From assembly GCA_963787345.1 (NCBI GenBank), contig CAWBCW010000021.1:81556-145555 (forward strand): a DNA stretch of 64,000 nt. Reading direction: 5' to 3'. The DNA is from Bacillus_BD sp963787345 (GTDB lineage: Bacteria; Bacillota; Bacilli; Bacillales; Cytobacillaceae). Of the stretch, positions 17,261 through 25,768 are shown in pieces. A program made the translations under genes and the position numbers. Below the pieces are notes generated by a model, which had not been told where the DNA came from, did no database searches, and was given only the letters and a program-made list of their open reading frames with translations. The stretch's first letter is position 1. Each line of letters begins with the position of its first letter.

Positions 17261-17338
17261 ATGACGATGTTACTCGATAAAAATTCCAAACCAACCACTT
17301 TAATTAATAAGCAAAACAAAAGTTCCATATTCATATAG
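17261..17338 (+). CDS. possible 25-residue peptide or gene relic
   Basis: ATG at 17261 with AAAAGGAG about 12 bases upstream encodes 25 residues (MTMLLDKNSKPTTLINK...). The spacing is long and there is no similarity I recognise. It could be a remnant of a larger gene's start. Confidence 0.25.
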   Translation: MTMLLDKNSKPTTLINKQNKSSIFI

Positions 17339-17455
17339 GGTTTCTAATAAAATTTCATTTCAAATCCACACTAAATACACGAATAGTGAAAAAGGTAATG
17401 TAATAGTAAAAGAGATACAGTAAGAATAGTCATTCATAAACTTGTCGCAAATATG

Positions 17456-17515
17456 TTGACGAGTTAAAAAATAGGGTATATTATAGTTACATAAGTTATC
17501 TTTAATTCAAGATAA
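17456..17515 (+). promoter_or_regulatory. promoter with MhqR-like operator
   Basis: TTGACG (17456-17461) and TATTAT (17479-17484) are spaced by 17 bases. Just downstream, TTATCTTTAATTCAAGATAA (17496-17515) is a near-perfect palindrome that fits the MhqR box of B. subtilis (ATCT-n2-AATT-n2-AGAT). It precedes the dioxygenase/flavin reductase pair, so quinone-induced derepression is likely. Confidence 0.7.
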
Positions 17516-17669
17516 AATAATTAAGAACTTTTTTAAATGTTAATCAAGGTAATTATCCAAGCAATTGAAATATTTGAGTTGGTTAAAATAAGTTCATTGG
17601 CTTTTGATATTCGATATACAAATTATTTAACCGTTATTGATCCACAATTAATCAAAGGAGTGAAAGTAA

Positions 17670-18608
17670 ATGAGTAAGAAAACAATGGGAATTCACCATA
17701 TTACAGCAATAGTAGGACATCCACAAGAGAATGTTGACTTTTACGCCGGAGTTTTGGGTTTACGTTTAGTCAAACAAACGGTCAATTTTGATGATCCAGG
17801 AACATACCATCTTTATTTTGGCAATGAAGGTGGAAAACCAGGAACGATTATTACCTTCTTCCCTTGGGCTGATGCTTATCAAGGGAAGATAGGAGGAGGT
17901 CAAGTTGGGGTAACTTCTTACGTTGTTCCTAAAGGGGCTATGGGATTTTGGGAAAAGCGACTAGAAAAGTTCAACATTTCTTTTATTAAAACGGACCGCT
18001 TTGGAGAAGCTTATTTGGAATTTGATGATCCACATGGACTACACTTGGAAATCGTGGAGAGAGAAGAAGGGGAGTTGAATACATGGAGTTTTGGTGAGGT
18101 ATCGCCGGAAGTGGCTATAAAAGGATTTGGTGGTGCTACTCTATTATCAACTCGACCGAAACAAACGGCAGAATTATTAGAGAAAGTGATGGGACTTGAA
18201 TTTATCGCAGAAAAAGATGATTTTATTCGTTTTCGCTCATCAGCCGACATTGGAAATGTTATTGATTTGAAATTAACACCAATTGCTCGTGGTCAAATGG
18301 GTGTAGGAACGGTTCACCATATTGCGTGGAGAGCAAGTGATGACCAAGATCAGTTGGATTGGAGAAATTATGTTCAGGAAAATGGATATGAGGTCACTCC
18401 AGTTCAAGATCGAAATTATTTTAATGCGATTTATTTTAGAGAACACGGTGAAATCTTATTTGAAATTGCAACAGATCCACCGGGATTCGCTCATGATGAA
18501 TCACATGAAACGATGGGAAAAAAATTAATGCTACCAGAACAATATGAAATTAATAGAAGTAAGATTGAACAAGCATTACTTCCGTTTGAGGTAAAAAAGC
18601 TAGACTAA
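17670..18608 (+). CDS. ring-cleaving dioxygenase, MhqO/MhqA-type
   Basis: A 312-residue extradiol-type dioxygenase of the glyoxalase/vicinal-oxygen-chelate fold with two modules. Metal ligands are suggested by GIHHITAIVGHP (His near residue 8), VHHIAWRASDD (His about 215) and the late GEILFEIATDPPGF (Glu). These Bacillus enzymes are induced by 2-methylhydroquinone and are thought to open quinol rings. AAAGGAGTGAAAG precedes the ATG. Preceded by an MhqR-like operator and followed 21 bp later by a flavin reductase gene, probably one transcript. Confidence 0.9.
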   Translation: MSKKTMGIHHITAIVGHPQENVDFYAGVLGLRLVKQTVNFDDPGTYHLYFGNEGGKPGTIITFFPWADAYQGKIGGGQVGVTSYVVPKGAMGFWEKRLEKFNISFIKTDRFGEAYLEFDDPHGLHLEIVEREEGELNTWSFGEVSPEVAIKGFGGATLLSTRPKQTAELLEKVMGLEFIAEKDDFIRFRSSADIGNVIDLKLTPIARGQMGVGTVHHIAWRASDDQDQLDWRNYVQENGYEVTPVQDRNYFNAIYFREHGEILFEIATDPPGFAHDESHETMGKKLMLPEQYEINRSKIEQALLPFEVKKLD

Positions 18609-18629
18609 TCAAGAAAGGGATGAGATTCT

Positions 18630-19238
18630 TTGCTTTCGATTGACCCATCTACAGTTAGTGAAAGAGAAAATTATAAACTTTTAATTGGAAGTATTATTCC
18701 AAGACCGATTGCCTTTGTCACAAGTATGTCTCAAGAGGGAACTTTGAATGGTGCTCCTTTTAGTTATTTTAATATTGTTTCTTCAAATCCTCCGATGATT
18801 TCATTAGCTATTCAAAGATCAGGAGGAAACCAGAAGGATACAGCGAGAAATATTCTCCAGTCAAAGGAATTTGTCGTCCATATCGTAGATGAACAAAATG
18901 TTGAAAAGATTAATAAGACAGCAGCTAGCCTTTCTCCTGATCAAAGTGAAGTGGAATTGGCAGAATTAACTCCAATAAGAAGCGTGAAAATTTCTGTACC
19001 AGGAGTAAAGGAAGCCAAAATTCGAATGGAGTGCATATTAGAACATTCCTTGGAATTAGGAGGAGTCGAAACACCTGGTTGTGATCTGATCATTGGAAAG
19101 GTTGTTCAATTTCATGTTGAACAGGACATATACGAAAATGGCAAGATCGACCCTAGGGGGTTAGCTGCTGTAAGCCGATTAGCAGGTCACGATTATGCGA
19201 AAATAGGGGAAATGTTTTCGATAGAAAGACCAGAATAA
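18630..19238 (+). CDS. flavin reductase-like (flavoredoxin) family protein
   Basis: A 202-residue FMN-binding split-barrel protein. IGSIIPRPIAFVTSMSQEG and LNGAPFSYFNIVSSNPPMISLAI are the FMN-site strands, and DPRGLAAVSRLAGHDYAK the C-terminal motif. It starts with TTG (AAAGGGATGAGA upstream), 21 bp after the dioxygenase. Likely transfers electrons from NAD(P)H to flavin or reduces quinones in the same detoxification unit. Confidence 0.85.
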   Translation: MLSIDPSTVSERENYKLLIGSIIPRPIAFVTSMSQEGTLNGAPFSYFNIVSSNPPMISLAIQRSGGNQKDTARNILQSKEFVVHIVDEQNVEKINKTAASLSPDQSEVELAELTPIRSVKISVPGVKEAKIRMECILEHSLELGGVETPGCDLIIGKVVQFHVEQDIYENGKIDPRGLAAVSRLAGHDYAKIGEMFSIERPE

Positions 19239-19261
19239 CTTGATCGGTAAAGGATAAAATT

Positions 19262-19428
19262 ATGCAAAAAACAGCAGGTATTCATCATATCACAGCGTTT
19301 GTTAACGATACTCAAAGAACGATGATGGATTTACAGTCGATGAACCAATAAATGAACGAGGCCAGCATCTTATGTTGCCTTCATGGTTTGAGCCAAAAAG
19401 AGACAAGTTAAATGAAACTTGTCTCCTA
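19262..19428 (+). pseudogene. fragment of a second ring-cleaving dioxygenase
   Basis: Starts like an intact dioxygenase (ATG, then QKTAGIHHITAFVNDTQ), then a large internal deletion joins it in another frame to a typical C-terminal end, DGFTVDEPINERGQHLMLP followed by WFEPKRDK. About 45 residues' worth remains of a protein of some 310. It is downstream of the intact paralogue and was probably part of the same cluster. Confidence 0.75.
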
Positions 19429-19583
19429 TTGAGGTTCGAGTGTTAGAAGGACTCGAACTAAAGGAACATGTTGATGAACTTAGTAAAGATGGTTATGTAC
19501 TTGTACAAGGATACTATTACAGTAGGACGTTGAAGATAGGAGCTTTTGAAGAGTATATGAAAAAGATTCATAAAGCGTCGTAA
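19429..19583 (+). pseudogene. C-terminal remnant of an EAL-domain protein
   Basis: An open frame of about 50 codons without a start ends VDELSKDGYVLVQGYYYSR then TLKIGAFEEYMKKIHKAS, the usual end of a cyclic-di-GMP phosphodiesterase EAL domain. The catalytic part is missing, so it cannot function. It abuts the broken dioxygenase, marking a deletion junction. Confidence 0.7.
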
Positions 19584-19816
19584 AGCTTTATTCGAGAAAG
19601 AGCATCTTTATAGTTTTTACCATTCCTAATAAGGATATTTCGAATCTGAGATATTTTTATTGCTTTCAAACAGTCTTTGATATGCTCCCTATCAGTAGCC
19701 AAATTTTTATTTTTTTTAATCTGTCTACCTATAGGGGAGCATAACACTTGTTTTCGCACATAACTTCAATAGTCTTCTAATAAGGGCTGTCCGTATATTT
19801 CAAAAAAGCCGACATT

Positions 19817-22459
19817 TCAATAGCTAAGAATCTTCTCAGTATTTTTTGTAAGTGGGTCGGAAAGGTTTCCTCTTACTCGATTCTTCAACTGAGCGTCACA
19901 GTAACACATAAATTGTAACTTTTCCACTTTAAAATGAGCCCTTGCTAATATTTCAGGCCATGCCCTTATACTTTCGATGATATGTTTCTGATAAGTTTCA
20001 TTCAAGTGGTCCCAAGCAACAAGCAGGGGATCTGTCTTTTTCTCTTCATCATATTCTTTTCCATATTTCCATCCCGCTTCTTTCTTTTCGAGAGTAAACT
20101 TCTTATGCTCATATTCAGCTAGTATCTCTACTTCATGATCTAAGAATTTTCCATTTTCTGGTCGTTCATCAACGGATATTAATTCGTAATTAATTTTTGT
20201 AAGAGCCGCTGGAAGATGTCTTACCTGACTATGGATATATTTTTTTACTTCTTCTTTAATATCATCCCATGCTTCTCCACTTACTCGTTCGGCTTTAGGG
20301 TCATTTTCGCATAATCCTTCGCGCTTTTGATACAGAGCGGCGGCGATACTATCTACTTTCTCGCTAAAAAAGGAATCATACATTAAATGGCGATAAAATT
20401 GTTCTTCATCTACGTGAAGCTTTAGTTGTTCCTTAGAAGGTAAAAGGGATTGTTCCCATTTTTGGGCATTTGTTAATTGACTCATCTCGAGTATGGCTTC
20501 CATCGACCTTGTTTCATGCTTATATCTTGGTATTTTTAATAAGGCTCTTAATACGCCATTATCGATTTGAGCTTCACCTGTTCCATCTATTAAATAGGGT
20601 GTTTTTCTTTCAATAAGAGAACGTAATAACATGGCTCTGCGAACGATGAATAATAGGTCCTCTTTTTCATCTGTCTGATTCGGTCCTAAAATATTGACAT
20701 ATCCTCTCAAACGGCTAATAAAATCAGGACCTTTCGCGTCTTTAAATTCATTGAGAAAATGTTTGTATTCCGTCTCATCTTCAAGATTCTCCCCAGAAAA
20801 TTGCTGATACGTACTGCTTGTTCCTCCAGCAAATACGAAAATCGCTTTTCCGATAGGATGAAGAGAATCCCCAACTCTAAAGACTCCATCTTGCATCGGG
20901 GCTAGAAAGTATTTTAACCAGCCTAGTTTTCCGTTAAAAGCGGCGTCAAATTCATCAAAAAAGACAAGGGGAATTTTGCCCATTAAAGAAACATCTCTTA
21001 CTCGATGCAAGGCATTTGTCAAATCAGACAAGCCTTGAAACTGAGATAAATTAAAGTCTAACTTTTCAATTAGATGAGGGGCAATACTTGAAGCGACTTC
21101 TGTCACTCCAAATGACTTCCCTGATCCAGGCGTACCAAAAACAGCGATGGATAGAGGTCTCGGAACACTTTTAATGGAAACATACTCAGTGATAAGATTC
21201 TTTATACTTCTATAGGCCTCAATTTCCGTCCGATCAACCGTTTTTAATTTGCCAAATTGGGCAATTGGAATAAATTTAAGGGCACTTTTTTCCCCGTACT
21301 TTACGATATTGTATGAAATATCCGCTAAATTAATCGATGCTTTGTCTTTTATGATGTACCAACAGCTGCGACAATTAGGAGTGGTGGAACGTACATTCAC
21401 ATCTTGTACATGTTCTTTATAAATAAAATCATCGTCTTTTTCTATAAATAGATCGGCATTATAAAAGTTATGATCCTCCAAATGTTCGCCAAAACCATTG
21501 ATAAAGTATTTTTGTGTCGCGACAATCCCGCTCCGTATGCCTTTGCTAATGGACCTACTTAAGTTTTCCATTTTTTTTAGACCGGATGCAATACTGCCTG
21601 CAAGCCCTGCCACAAAACAAGAGGAAAGACCATACATGTTTCCTTGGTTTTCTTTGATAGAATCACCTTCAAATGCATAAGGAAGAAAGAACAATTGTGA
21701 TTTAACGTGAGCGTTTTTTTGATAATAAATGGCGCCTTCAAGCCCAAAGTGTAGGATTAAGTGGTGACAATTGGCTAGGAAATCAATATTTGGATTATTG
21801 TTAATCTGCCAGGCAAAATCAATCGCCGTTCGTTCCCATGAAAGACTTTTACTAATATTCACCCCTTGTGCTCGAAAATCATCAGCATCAATGACGACAA
21901 TGGTATTTTCTAGATGGTCATTCTCGATATGGTTCCATAGTTTGCTTTCACGAGCAGGATGACTCACTTTATAGATCACAATCGGAGCATGGTTTTGAGA
22001 TTTTAAAGCCAAAGGCCAATAGCTTTCATCCGATTGAAAACCATTATCCTCATCATGGATAATGACCATATCTGCCTGTTCATCATCATTTATGATAGGA
22101 AGTAACATAGGATTTCCAGAATCCACTCCTGAATAGCCGAGGAATTCTTTTATCCGATAGACTTTCGGATCACTTTCTTTTCCTGTTAAAGAAAAGAGGT
22201 CCAGCTCAGAAAATGACTGCAGGAGATCTTTTGGTAATTCACATGTTGTATCTGTTAGTTTTGGTGAAATCACGGTATCTTCACAGGCTGAACTTACCAA
22301 TTTAGATAAGAGTAATGCTCCGCCTTCTTTTGTCAATCCATGTATATACGGGGAATTTTCCCATTTGTATTCCTTTGTGGTCTTTTTGAACGTTCTCCAT
22401 GTTAATACATTTGTACTAACATCACCTGATACAGCTATTTTTAAATTCGTCTTGTTCAT
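19817..22459 (-). CDS. PfkB-like / AAA+ ATPase / tandem RyR fusion protein
   Basis: An 880-residue soluble protein. Residues 1-330 resemble a PfkB/ribokinase-like fold (KIAVSGDVSTNVLTW at the start, DADDFRAQGVN, CHHLILHFGLEGAIYY, LSSCFVAGLAGSIASG). Residues about 430-650 are an AAA+ module with Walker A GTPGSGKS, Walker B PLVFFDEFDA, and a sensor-like FAGGTSSTYQ. The C terminus has two RyR-like segments (VSGEAWDDIKEEV...VRHLPAALTKI and YEHKKFTLEKKEAGWKYG...AWDHLNETY...RAWPEILARAHF). I start at ATG 22459 with AAGGAG five bases upstream. A sensor that couples ligand binding to ATPase action is inferred; no function is known to me. Confidence 0.75.
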   Translation of the reverse strand: MNKTNLKIAVSGDVSTNVLTWRTFKKTTKEYKWENSPYIHGLTKEGGALLLSKLVSSACEDTVISPKLTDTTCELPKDLLQSFSELDLFSLTGKESDPKVYRIKEFLGYSGVDSGNPMLLPIINDDEQADMVIIHDEDNGFQSDESYWPLALKSQNHAPIVIYKVSHPARESKLWNHIENDHLENTIVVIDADDFRAQGVNISKSLSWERTAIDFAWQINNNPNIDFLANCHHLILHFGLEGAIYYQKNAHVKSQLFFLPYAFEGDSIKENQGNMYGLSSCFVAGLAGSIASGLKKMENLSRSISKGIRSGIVATQKYFINGFGEHLEDHNFYNADLFIEKDDDFIYKEHVQDVNVRSTTPNCRSCWYIIKDKASINLADISYNIVKYGEKSALKFIPIAQFGKLKTVDRTEIEAYRSIKNLITEYVSIKSVPRPLSIAVFGTPGSGKSFGVTEVASSIAPHLIEKLDFNLSQFQGLSDLTNALHRVRDVSLMGKIPLVFFDEFDAAFNGKLGWLKYFLAPMQDGVFRVGDSLHPIGKAIFVFAGGTSSTYQQFSGENLEDETEYKHFLNEFKDAKGPDFISRLRGYVNILGPNQTDEKEDLLFIVRRAMLLRSLIERKTPYLIDGTGEAQIDNGVLRALLKIPRYKHETRSMEAILEMSQLTNAQKWEQSLLPSKEQLKLHVDEEQFYRHLMYDSFFSEKVDSIAAALYQKREGLCENDPKAERVSGEAWDDIKEEVKKYIHSQVRHLPAALTKINYELISVDERPENGKFLDHEVEILAEYEHKKFTLEKKEAGWKYGKEYDEEKKTDPLLVAWDHLNETYQKHIIESIRAWPEILARAHFKVEKLQFMCYCDAQLKNRVRGNLSDPLTKNTEKILSY

Positions 22460-22605
22460 ATATACTCCTTGTTGTACATCCAATTTTTAATTTTTCCTTA
22501 TACAGATATTATGCATACATTTAAATCAAACTATTTAAATGCTATGAATGAATCTTTTGACATGACTATGAATCCTCCTAAGTTTCCTCTTTGTCTTTAG
22601 TTAAC

Positions 22606-22635
22606 TTATCTTTAGATAATATATTCTTAATTAAG
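22606..22635. promoter_or_regulatory. two palindromes, candidate redox-regulator sites
   Basis: TTATCTTTAGATAA resembles an MhqR half-site pair with shortened spacing, and CTTAATTAAG repeats the palindrome found before the DoxX gene (15582). Which flanking gene they serve is uncertain. Confidence 0.35.
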
Positions 22636-22727
22636 GATTATTTTAAATCGAAATGGATTAATTGTCAAACCATCTCGAATTGGAAAGAGATGTTAGGGTC
22701 AATCTAGCTAAAGTTAATAAAAAGATT

Positions 22728-22766
22728 GTTTCAATCGCCAATACTTGTTGATTGAAACCATTTTTT
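22728..22766. terminator. hairpin with T run in a gene-free spacer
   Basis: GTTTCAATC pairs with GATTGAAAC, followed by CATTTTTT. No gene ends here on the plus strand, so it may close a small RNA or be left over from a lost gene. Confidence 0.5.
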
Positions 22767-22954
22767 GTGAGATGAGTTCCTGAATCTAGAGGTTATTTTC
22801 CCTTGGATAAGTGGCTAAAGTTTTTTCGTTTTTGAAACAATGTCAATGGGCATGACTCTCTGCTTTTTGTGGATATAACGGAGTGCATTTGGAGATAATA
22901 TTTTTAGCAACAAGTAGCTTTGTTATTTAATCACAAAAGTTAGGTGATATAAGG

Positions 22955-23551
22955 ATGGGTTTTTTTGAAAAATTATTTGGCCGTTCAGCTAATGAGGAGG
23001 AAAAAGCAGTGGCGAATTTAAACATTGGCATTATTTTAGGAAGTACGCGGCAAGGACGCTTAAGTCCACAAGTTGGGGAATGGGTAAAGTCTATCGCGGA
23101 CAAACGTGGAGATGCTAATTATGAAATTGTTGATATCGCAGACTTTAACTTGCCATTCCTAGGAACAACGGATGGAACTGAGCCTGGAATTGCGCAATGG
23201 AACGAAAAAATTGGCAACTTAGATGGATTCATCTTCATTACACAAGAATACAATCACAGTATTACAGGAGCATTAAAAAATGCGCTTGATATGGCACGTG
23301 AAGCATGGTTTAACAAAGCCGCAGGAATCGTAAGTTACGGTTCAGTTGGTGGAGCCCGTGCTGCAGAGCATTTACGTGGAATCTTAGCGGAACAATCGAT
23401 TGCAGATGTCCGCACACATCCAGCGTTATCCTTATTCACTGATTTTGAAAATGGTCAAACGTTTAAACCAGCTGATATGCATACAGATACAGTGAACGAA
23501 ATGTTAGGTCAACTTATATCATGGGCAACTGCACTTAAAACTGTTCGCTAG
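22955..23551 (+). CDS. NADPH-dependent FMN reductase
   Basis: A 198-residue flavodoxin-fold reductase. IGIILGSTRQGRLSPQVGEWV is the FMN phosphate loop; FIFITQEYNHSITGALKNALDMA and GIVSYGSVGGARAAEHLR are family motifs. Two starts are possible: ATG 22955 with AGGTGAT upstream, or GTG 23009 with a perfect GAGGAGG at 8 bases; the extra MGFFEKLFGR leader looks natural, so I keep the longer form. Likely reduces quinones or azo compounds and fits the electrophile-defence genes around it. Confidence 0.85.
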   Translation: MGFFEKLFGRSANEEEKAVANLNIGIILGSTRQGRLSPQVGEWVKSIADKRGDANYEIVDIADFNLPFLGTTDGTEPGIAQWNEKIGNLDGFIFITQEYNHSITGALKNALDMAREAWFNKAAGIVSYGSVGGARAAEHLRGILAEQSIADVRTHPALSLFTDFENGQTFKPADMHTDTVNEMLGQLISWATALKTVR

Positions 23552-23612
23552 TTGCCGTCCTGGGACGTCCTGAAAATTCTTGTACAAAATGTTCCGGTTT
23601 AAATCTGATTAG

Positions 23613-23663
23613 AAAGGGTCAGTCCCCAAGTCTGCTAAAGCTAATGCAGCGGGTGATTGACCC
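23613..23663. repeat. GGGTC-type hairpin repeat (copy 2)
   Basis: AAAGGGTCA at the left pairs with TGACCCT at the right around a core with CTGCTAAAGCTAATG. Same family as 759-816. Confidence 0.7.
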
Positions 23664-23688
23664 TATTTATATTAGCGACCTTCTCAAA

Positions 23689-23729
23689 CAGGAGAATCTA
23701 TTCTTAATTAATAGATTCTCCTGTTTTTT
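23689..23729 (+). terminator. strong terminator after FMN reductase
   Basis: CAGGAGAATCTATT and AATAGATTCTCCTG form a perfect 14-bp stem around a 7-base loop followed by TTTTTTC. Confidence 0.9.
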
Positions 23730-23873
23730 CTTTTAAAAAAAGCGTAAATGTTGGTGAACTTGCTATCTTACACAAATTCCTATACTATTATATTATTATT
23801 CTGAATTTTTAAAATCGATTTTTAAACAATGGGTTCTAGATTGCTAAAATTATAGTAGAGAGAGGTTTTTATA

Positions 23874-25190
23874 ATGGGAGAAAATCACATTCAAAAAGAC
23901 TATGAGGCCATTATTGTTGGAGGCGGTCTGGCTGGTCTGACTGCAGCAGCCTTGCTTGCTAAGCAAGGCCAAAAAGTGCTAGTACTCGAACGGGGAAACC
24001 TAGGGGGAAGAGCGGTTACGTTAAATCTAAAAGGGTTTAAATTTAATTTTGGTGCGCATGCGATTTATGGGCGTGACACTTCTACTCTAAAAACATTGGA
24101 AAAGGAATTAGGGATTGAAATTGGTTGGCGTGACTTTAATCCGCAAAAGGCAAAATATGACCTTGGTTCAACATTGACGGATATTCCAGCTAATATTCTC
24201 GGATTATTCCGAACGAGAGTATTGAAAAATGCGAGTAAGGTTAAATTTACTTCTGAGATTTTGAAAACCATCATTGGAACAGAAAAGGGACATCCTCGGA
24301 TTTCGATTAAAGAATGGATGGAAGGTAAGCGAGTTTCTGAGGATGTTCAGGAAATGATGCTAACGTTGGCTTCCTCTAATTTTTTTACGGGAGAGCCTGA
24401 AAAAATTCCATCCGATGTTTATTTTAATTACTATCAGAGATTGTTCTCCACGAATAAGCCGGTTACGTATATTGAAGGTGGATGGCAGGCGTTGATCAAT
24501 GAATTCGTAAGAGTGATTGAAGAGAATGGCGGGGAAATCAAGACAAAGGCCAAGGTCACTACTGTTCAAACAGAAGGGGATCAGGTGATAGCAGTAAACA
24601 CAGCAAAAGAAACTTTTACAGGATCAAGCTTTATCTTTTGTATTCCTCCTGTGGAATTAAGTAAAGTATTTCAGGAAACAAAAATTGAATATGTGCTTAA
24701 GCATTTTGCAGGCTATGATGCGAGCTATGTGTTTGTTTATGACATTGGTCTTAAAAACCGTATCGATATGCCTTATACGTATATATATGATAAAAAGAAT
24801 AAGATCTTTATTACTGATATTTCCTACTATGACGAATCCTGTGTTCCAGAAGGAGGACAATTGCTTCAAGCCATTTCTTATTTGAAGCAGGAGGACTTAG
24901 GGAATAAAGAAGCTTTAGATGGGCATCAGGAGAGAATTGAGCAGCTTTATGATATGCATTTTCCGGGGTGGCGTGAGGAATTAGTCGTTCCCCGTATTTC
25001 GAAACGAGCGAGCGCTCAAGAGATAAAGTGGACGATGAACCAGCAAGCGATGCCCCTTTTCTTCCCGGATTATCGTAATCTATTTTTTGCAGGAGATTGG
25101 TGTCAGGGAAAAGCGCAACTTTCTGAGCTATCGTTTTCAAGTGCTTATGAAGTTAGTAAGGTTGCTTTACAGGGGTCGGACTTTCGATAA
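23874..25190 (+). CDS. FAD-dependent desaturase/amine-oxidase-like protein
   Basis: A 438-residue flavoprotein of the phytoene desaturase/amine oxidase superfamily. The N terminus has AIIVGGGLAGLTAAALLAKQG and LERGNLGGRAVTL; the C terminus has NLFFAGDWCQGKAQLSELSFSSAYE, the second FAD-contact motif. It is shorter than carotenoid CrtI enzymes (about 490-510). A strong terminator closes the gene before it and a hairpin repeat follows. The squalene-hopene cyclase gene 1.7 kb away suggests, but does not prove, a role in triterpenoid or isoprenoid metabolism. Confidence 0.8.
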   Translation: MGENHIQKDYEAIIVGGGLAGLTAAALLAKQGQKVLVLERGNLGGRAVTLNLKGFKFNFGAHAIYGRDTSTLKTLEKELGIEIGWRDFNPQKAKYDLGSTLTDIPANILGLFRTRVLKNASKVKFTSEILKTIIGTEKGHPRISIKEWMEGKRVSEDVQEMMLTLASSNFFTGEPEKIPSDVYFNYYQRLFSTNKPVTYIEGGWQALINEFVRVIEENGGEIKTKAKVTTVQTEGDQVIAVNTAKETFTGSSFIFCIPPVELSKVFQETKIEYVLKHFAGYDASYVFVYDIGLKNRIDMPYTYIYDKKNKIFITDISYYDESCVPEGGQLLQAISYLKQEDLGNKEALDGHQERIEQLYDMHFPGWREELVVPRISKRASAQEIKWTMNQQAMPLFFPDYRNLFFAGDWCQGKAQLSELSFSSAYEVSKVALQGSDFR

Positions 25191-25267
25191 ATGCATAAAA
25201 GAGGGGGCTCTTCACTTATCAGTAGTTTCTGCGAATAAGTAGATTTATGCCTTCTCGATTAGAAAGG

Positions 25268-25321
25268 GTCCTTCTTAGTCTGCCAAAGTATTAACGCGGT
25301 AGGCTGGGAAGGACTTTTTTT
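25268..25321. terminator. GGGTC-type hairpin repeat used as terminator (copy 3)
   Basis: GTCCTTC pairs with GAAGGAC followed by seven T residues; the loop carries the family core TGCCAAAGTATTAACGCGG. Lies between two converging genes. Confidence 0.75.
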
Positions 25322-25324
25322 GGG

Positions 25325-25768
25325 TTATTCTTTTAACCATCGATAAAACCAATAAATGAAGATCAAATAGAAGGTATAACCAAAGGTAGAATAAAGGTGA
25401 TTCCATGATTCATGATGTTCAAAAAAACCAAAAGTCTCAGACTGTTTTTCTAGAACTGTTATAAAAAGGCTAATCAATAAGATAAATACCGCTTTTTTGA
25501 GCCTCTGTAATCGATGACAGATCATGATAAATACACTTGTGAATACTGGGAGAGCAAATAATGTAAAAGCGATATGAATTGAAAAAACTTCTGGAAAAGG
25601 TCTTTTCGGAAAGGAATAAAAGCCTTTTCCGACGAAGAATAGATCTAAATAGGTTCCGATTAGTGAGGACAAAATCATCGTAAGTAGTAAATTTTTATTG
25701 GAAAGGGGAAAGAACTTTTTTTGTAATGGTTGCGAGTTCGAGTTTTTCGAGGGTTCTACAATAGTCAT
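25325..25768 (-). CDS. CBO0543-like four-helix membrane protein
   Basis: A 147-residue protein with four predicted membrane helices and the late pattern ETFGFFEHHESWNHLYSTFGYTFYLIF that I associate with the CBO0543 family of firmicute membrane proteins. GGAGAGATTAAAA precedes the ATG. The first 74 bases overlap the end of the DUF2515 gene, so the two are co-expressed. Function unknown. Another protein of apparently the same family is encoded at 34.5 kb. Confidence 0.65.
   Translation of the reverse strand: MTIVEPSKNSNSQPLQKKFFPLSNKNLLLTMILSSLIGTYLDLFFVGKGFYSFPKRPFPEVFSIHIAFTLFALPVFTSVFIMICHRLQRLKKAVFILLISLFITVLEKQSETFGFFEHHESWNHLYSTFGYTFYLIFIYWFYRWLKE

Larger units (their letters stand above)
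22460..22954. other. divergent spacer with palindromes
   Basis: Nearly 500 bases between the RyR-protein gene and the FMN reductase gene. It contains TTATCTTTAGATAA (22606-22619), CTTAATTAAG (22626-22635) and a terminator-like hairpin at 22728. No protein-coding frame is supported; a small transcript ending at the hairpin is possible. Confidence 0.45.
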
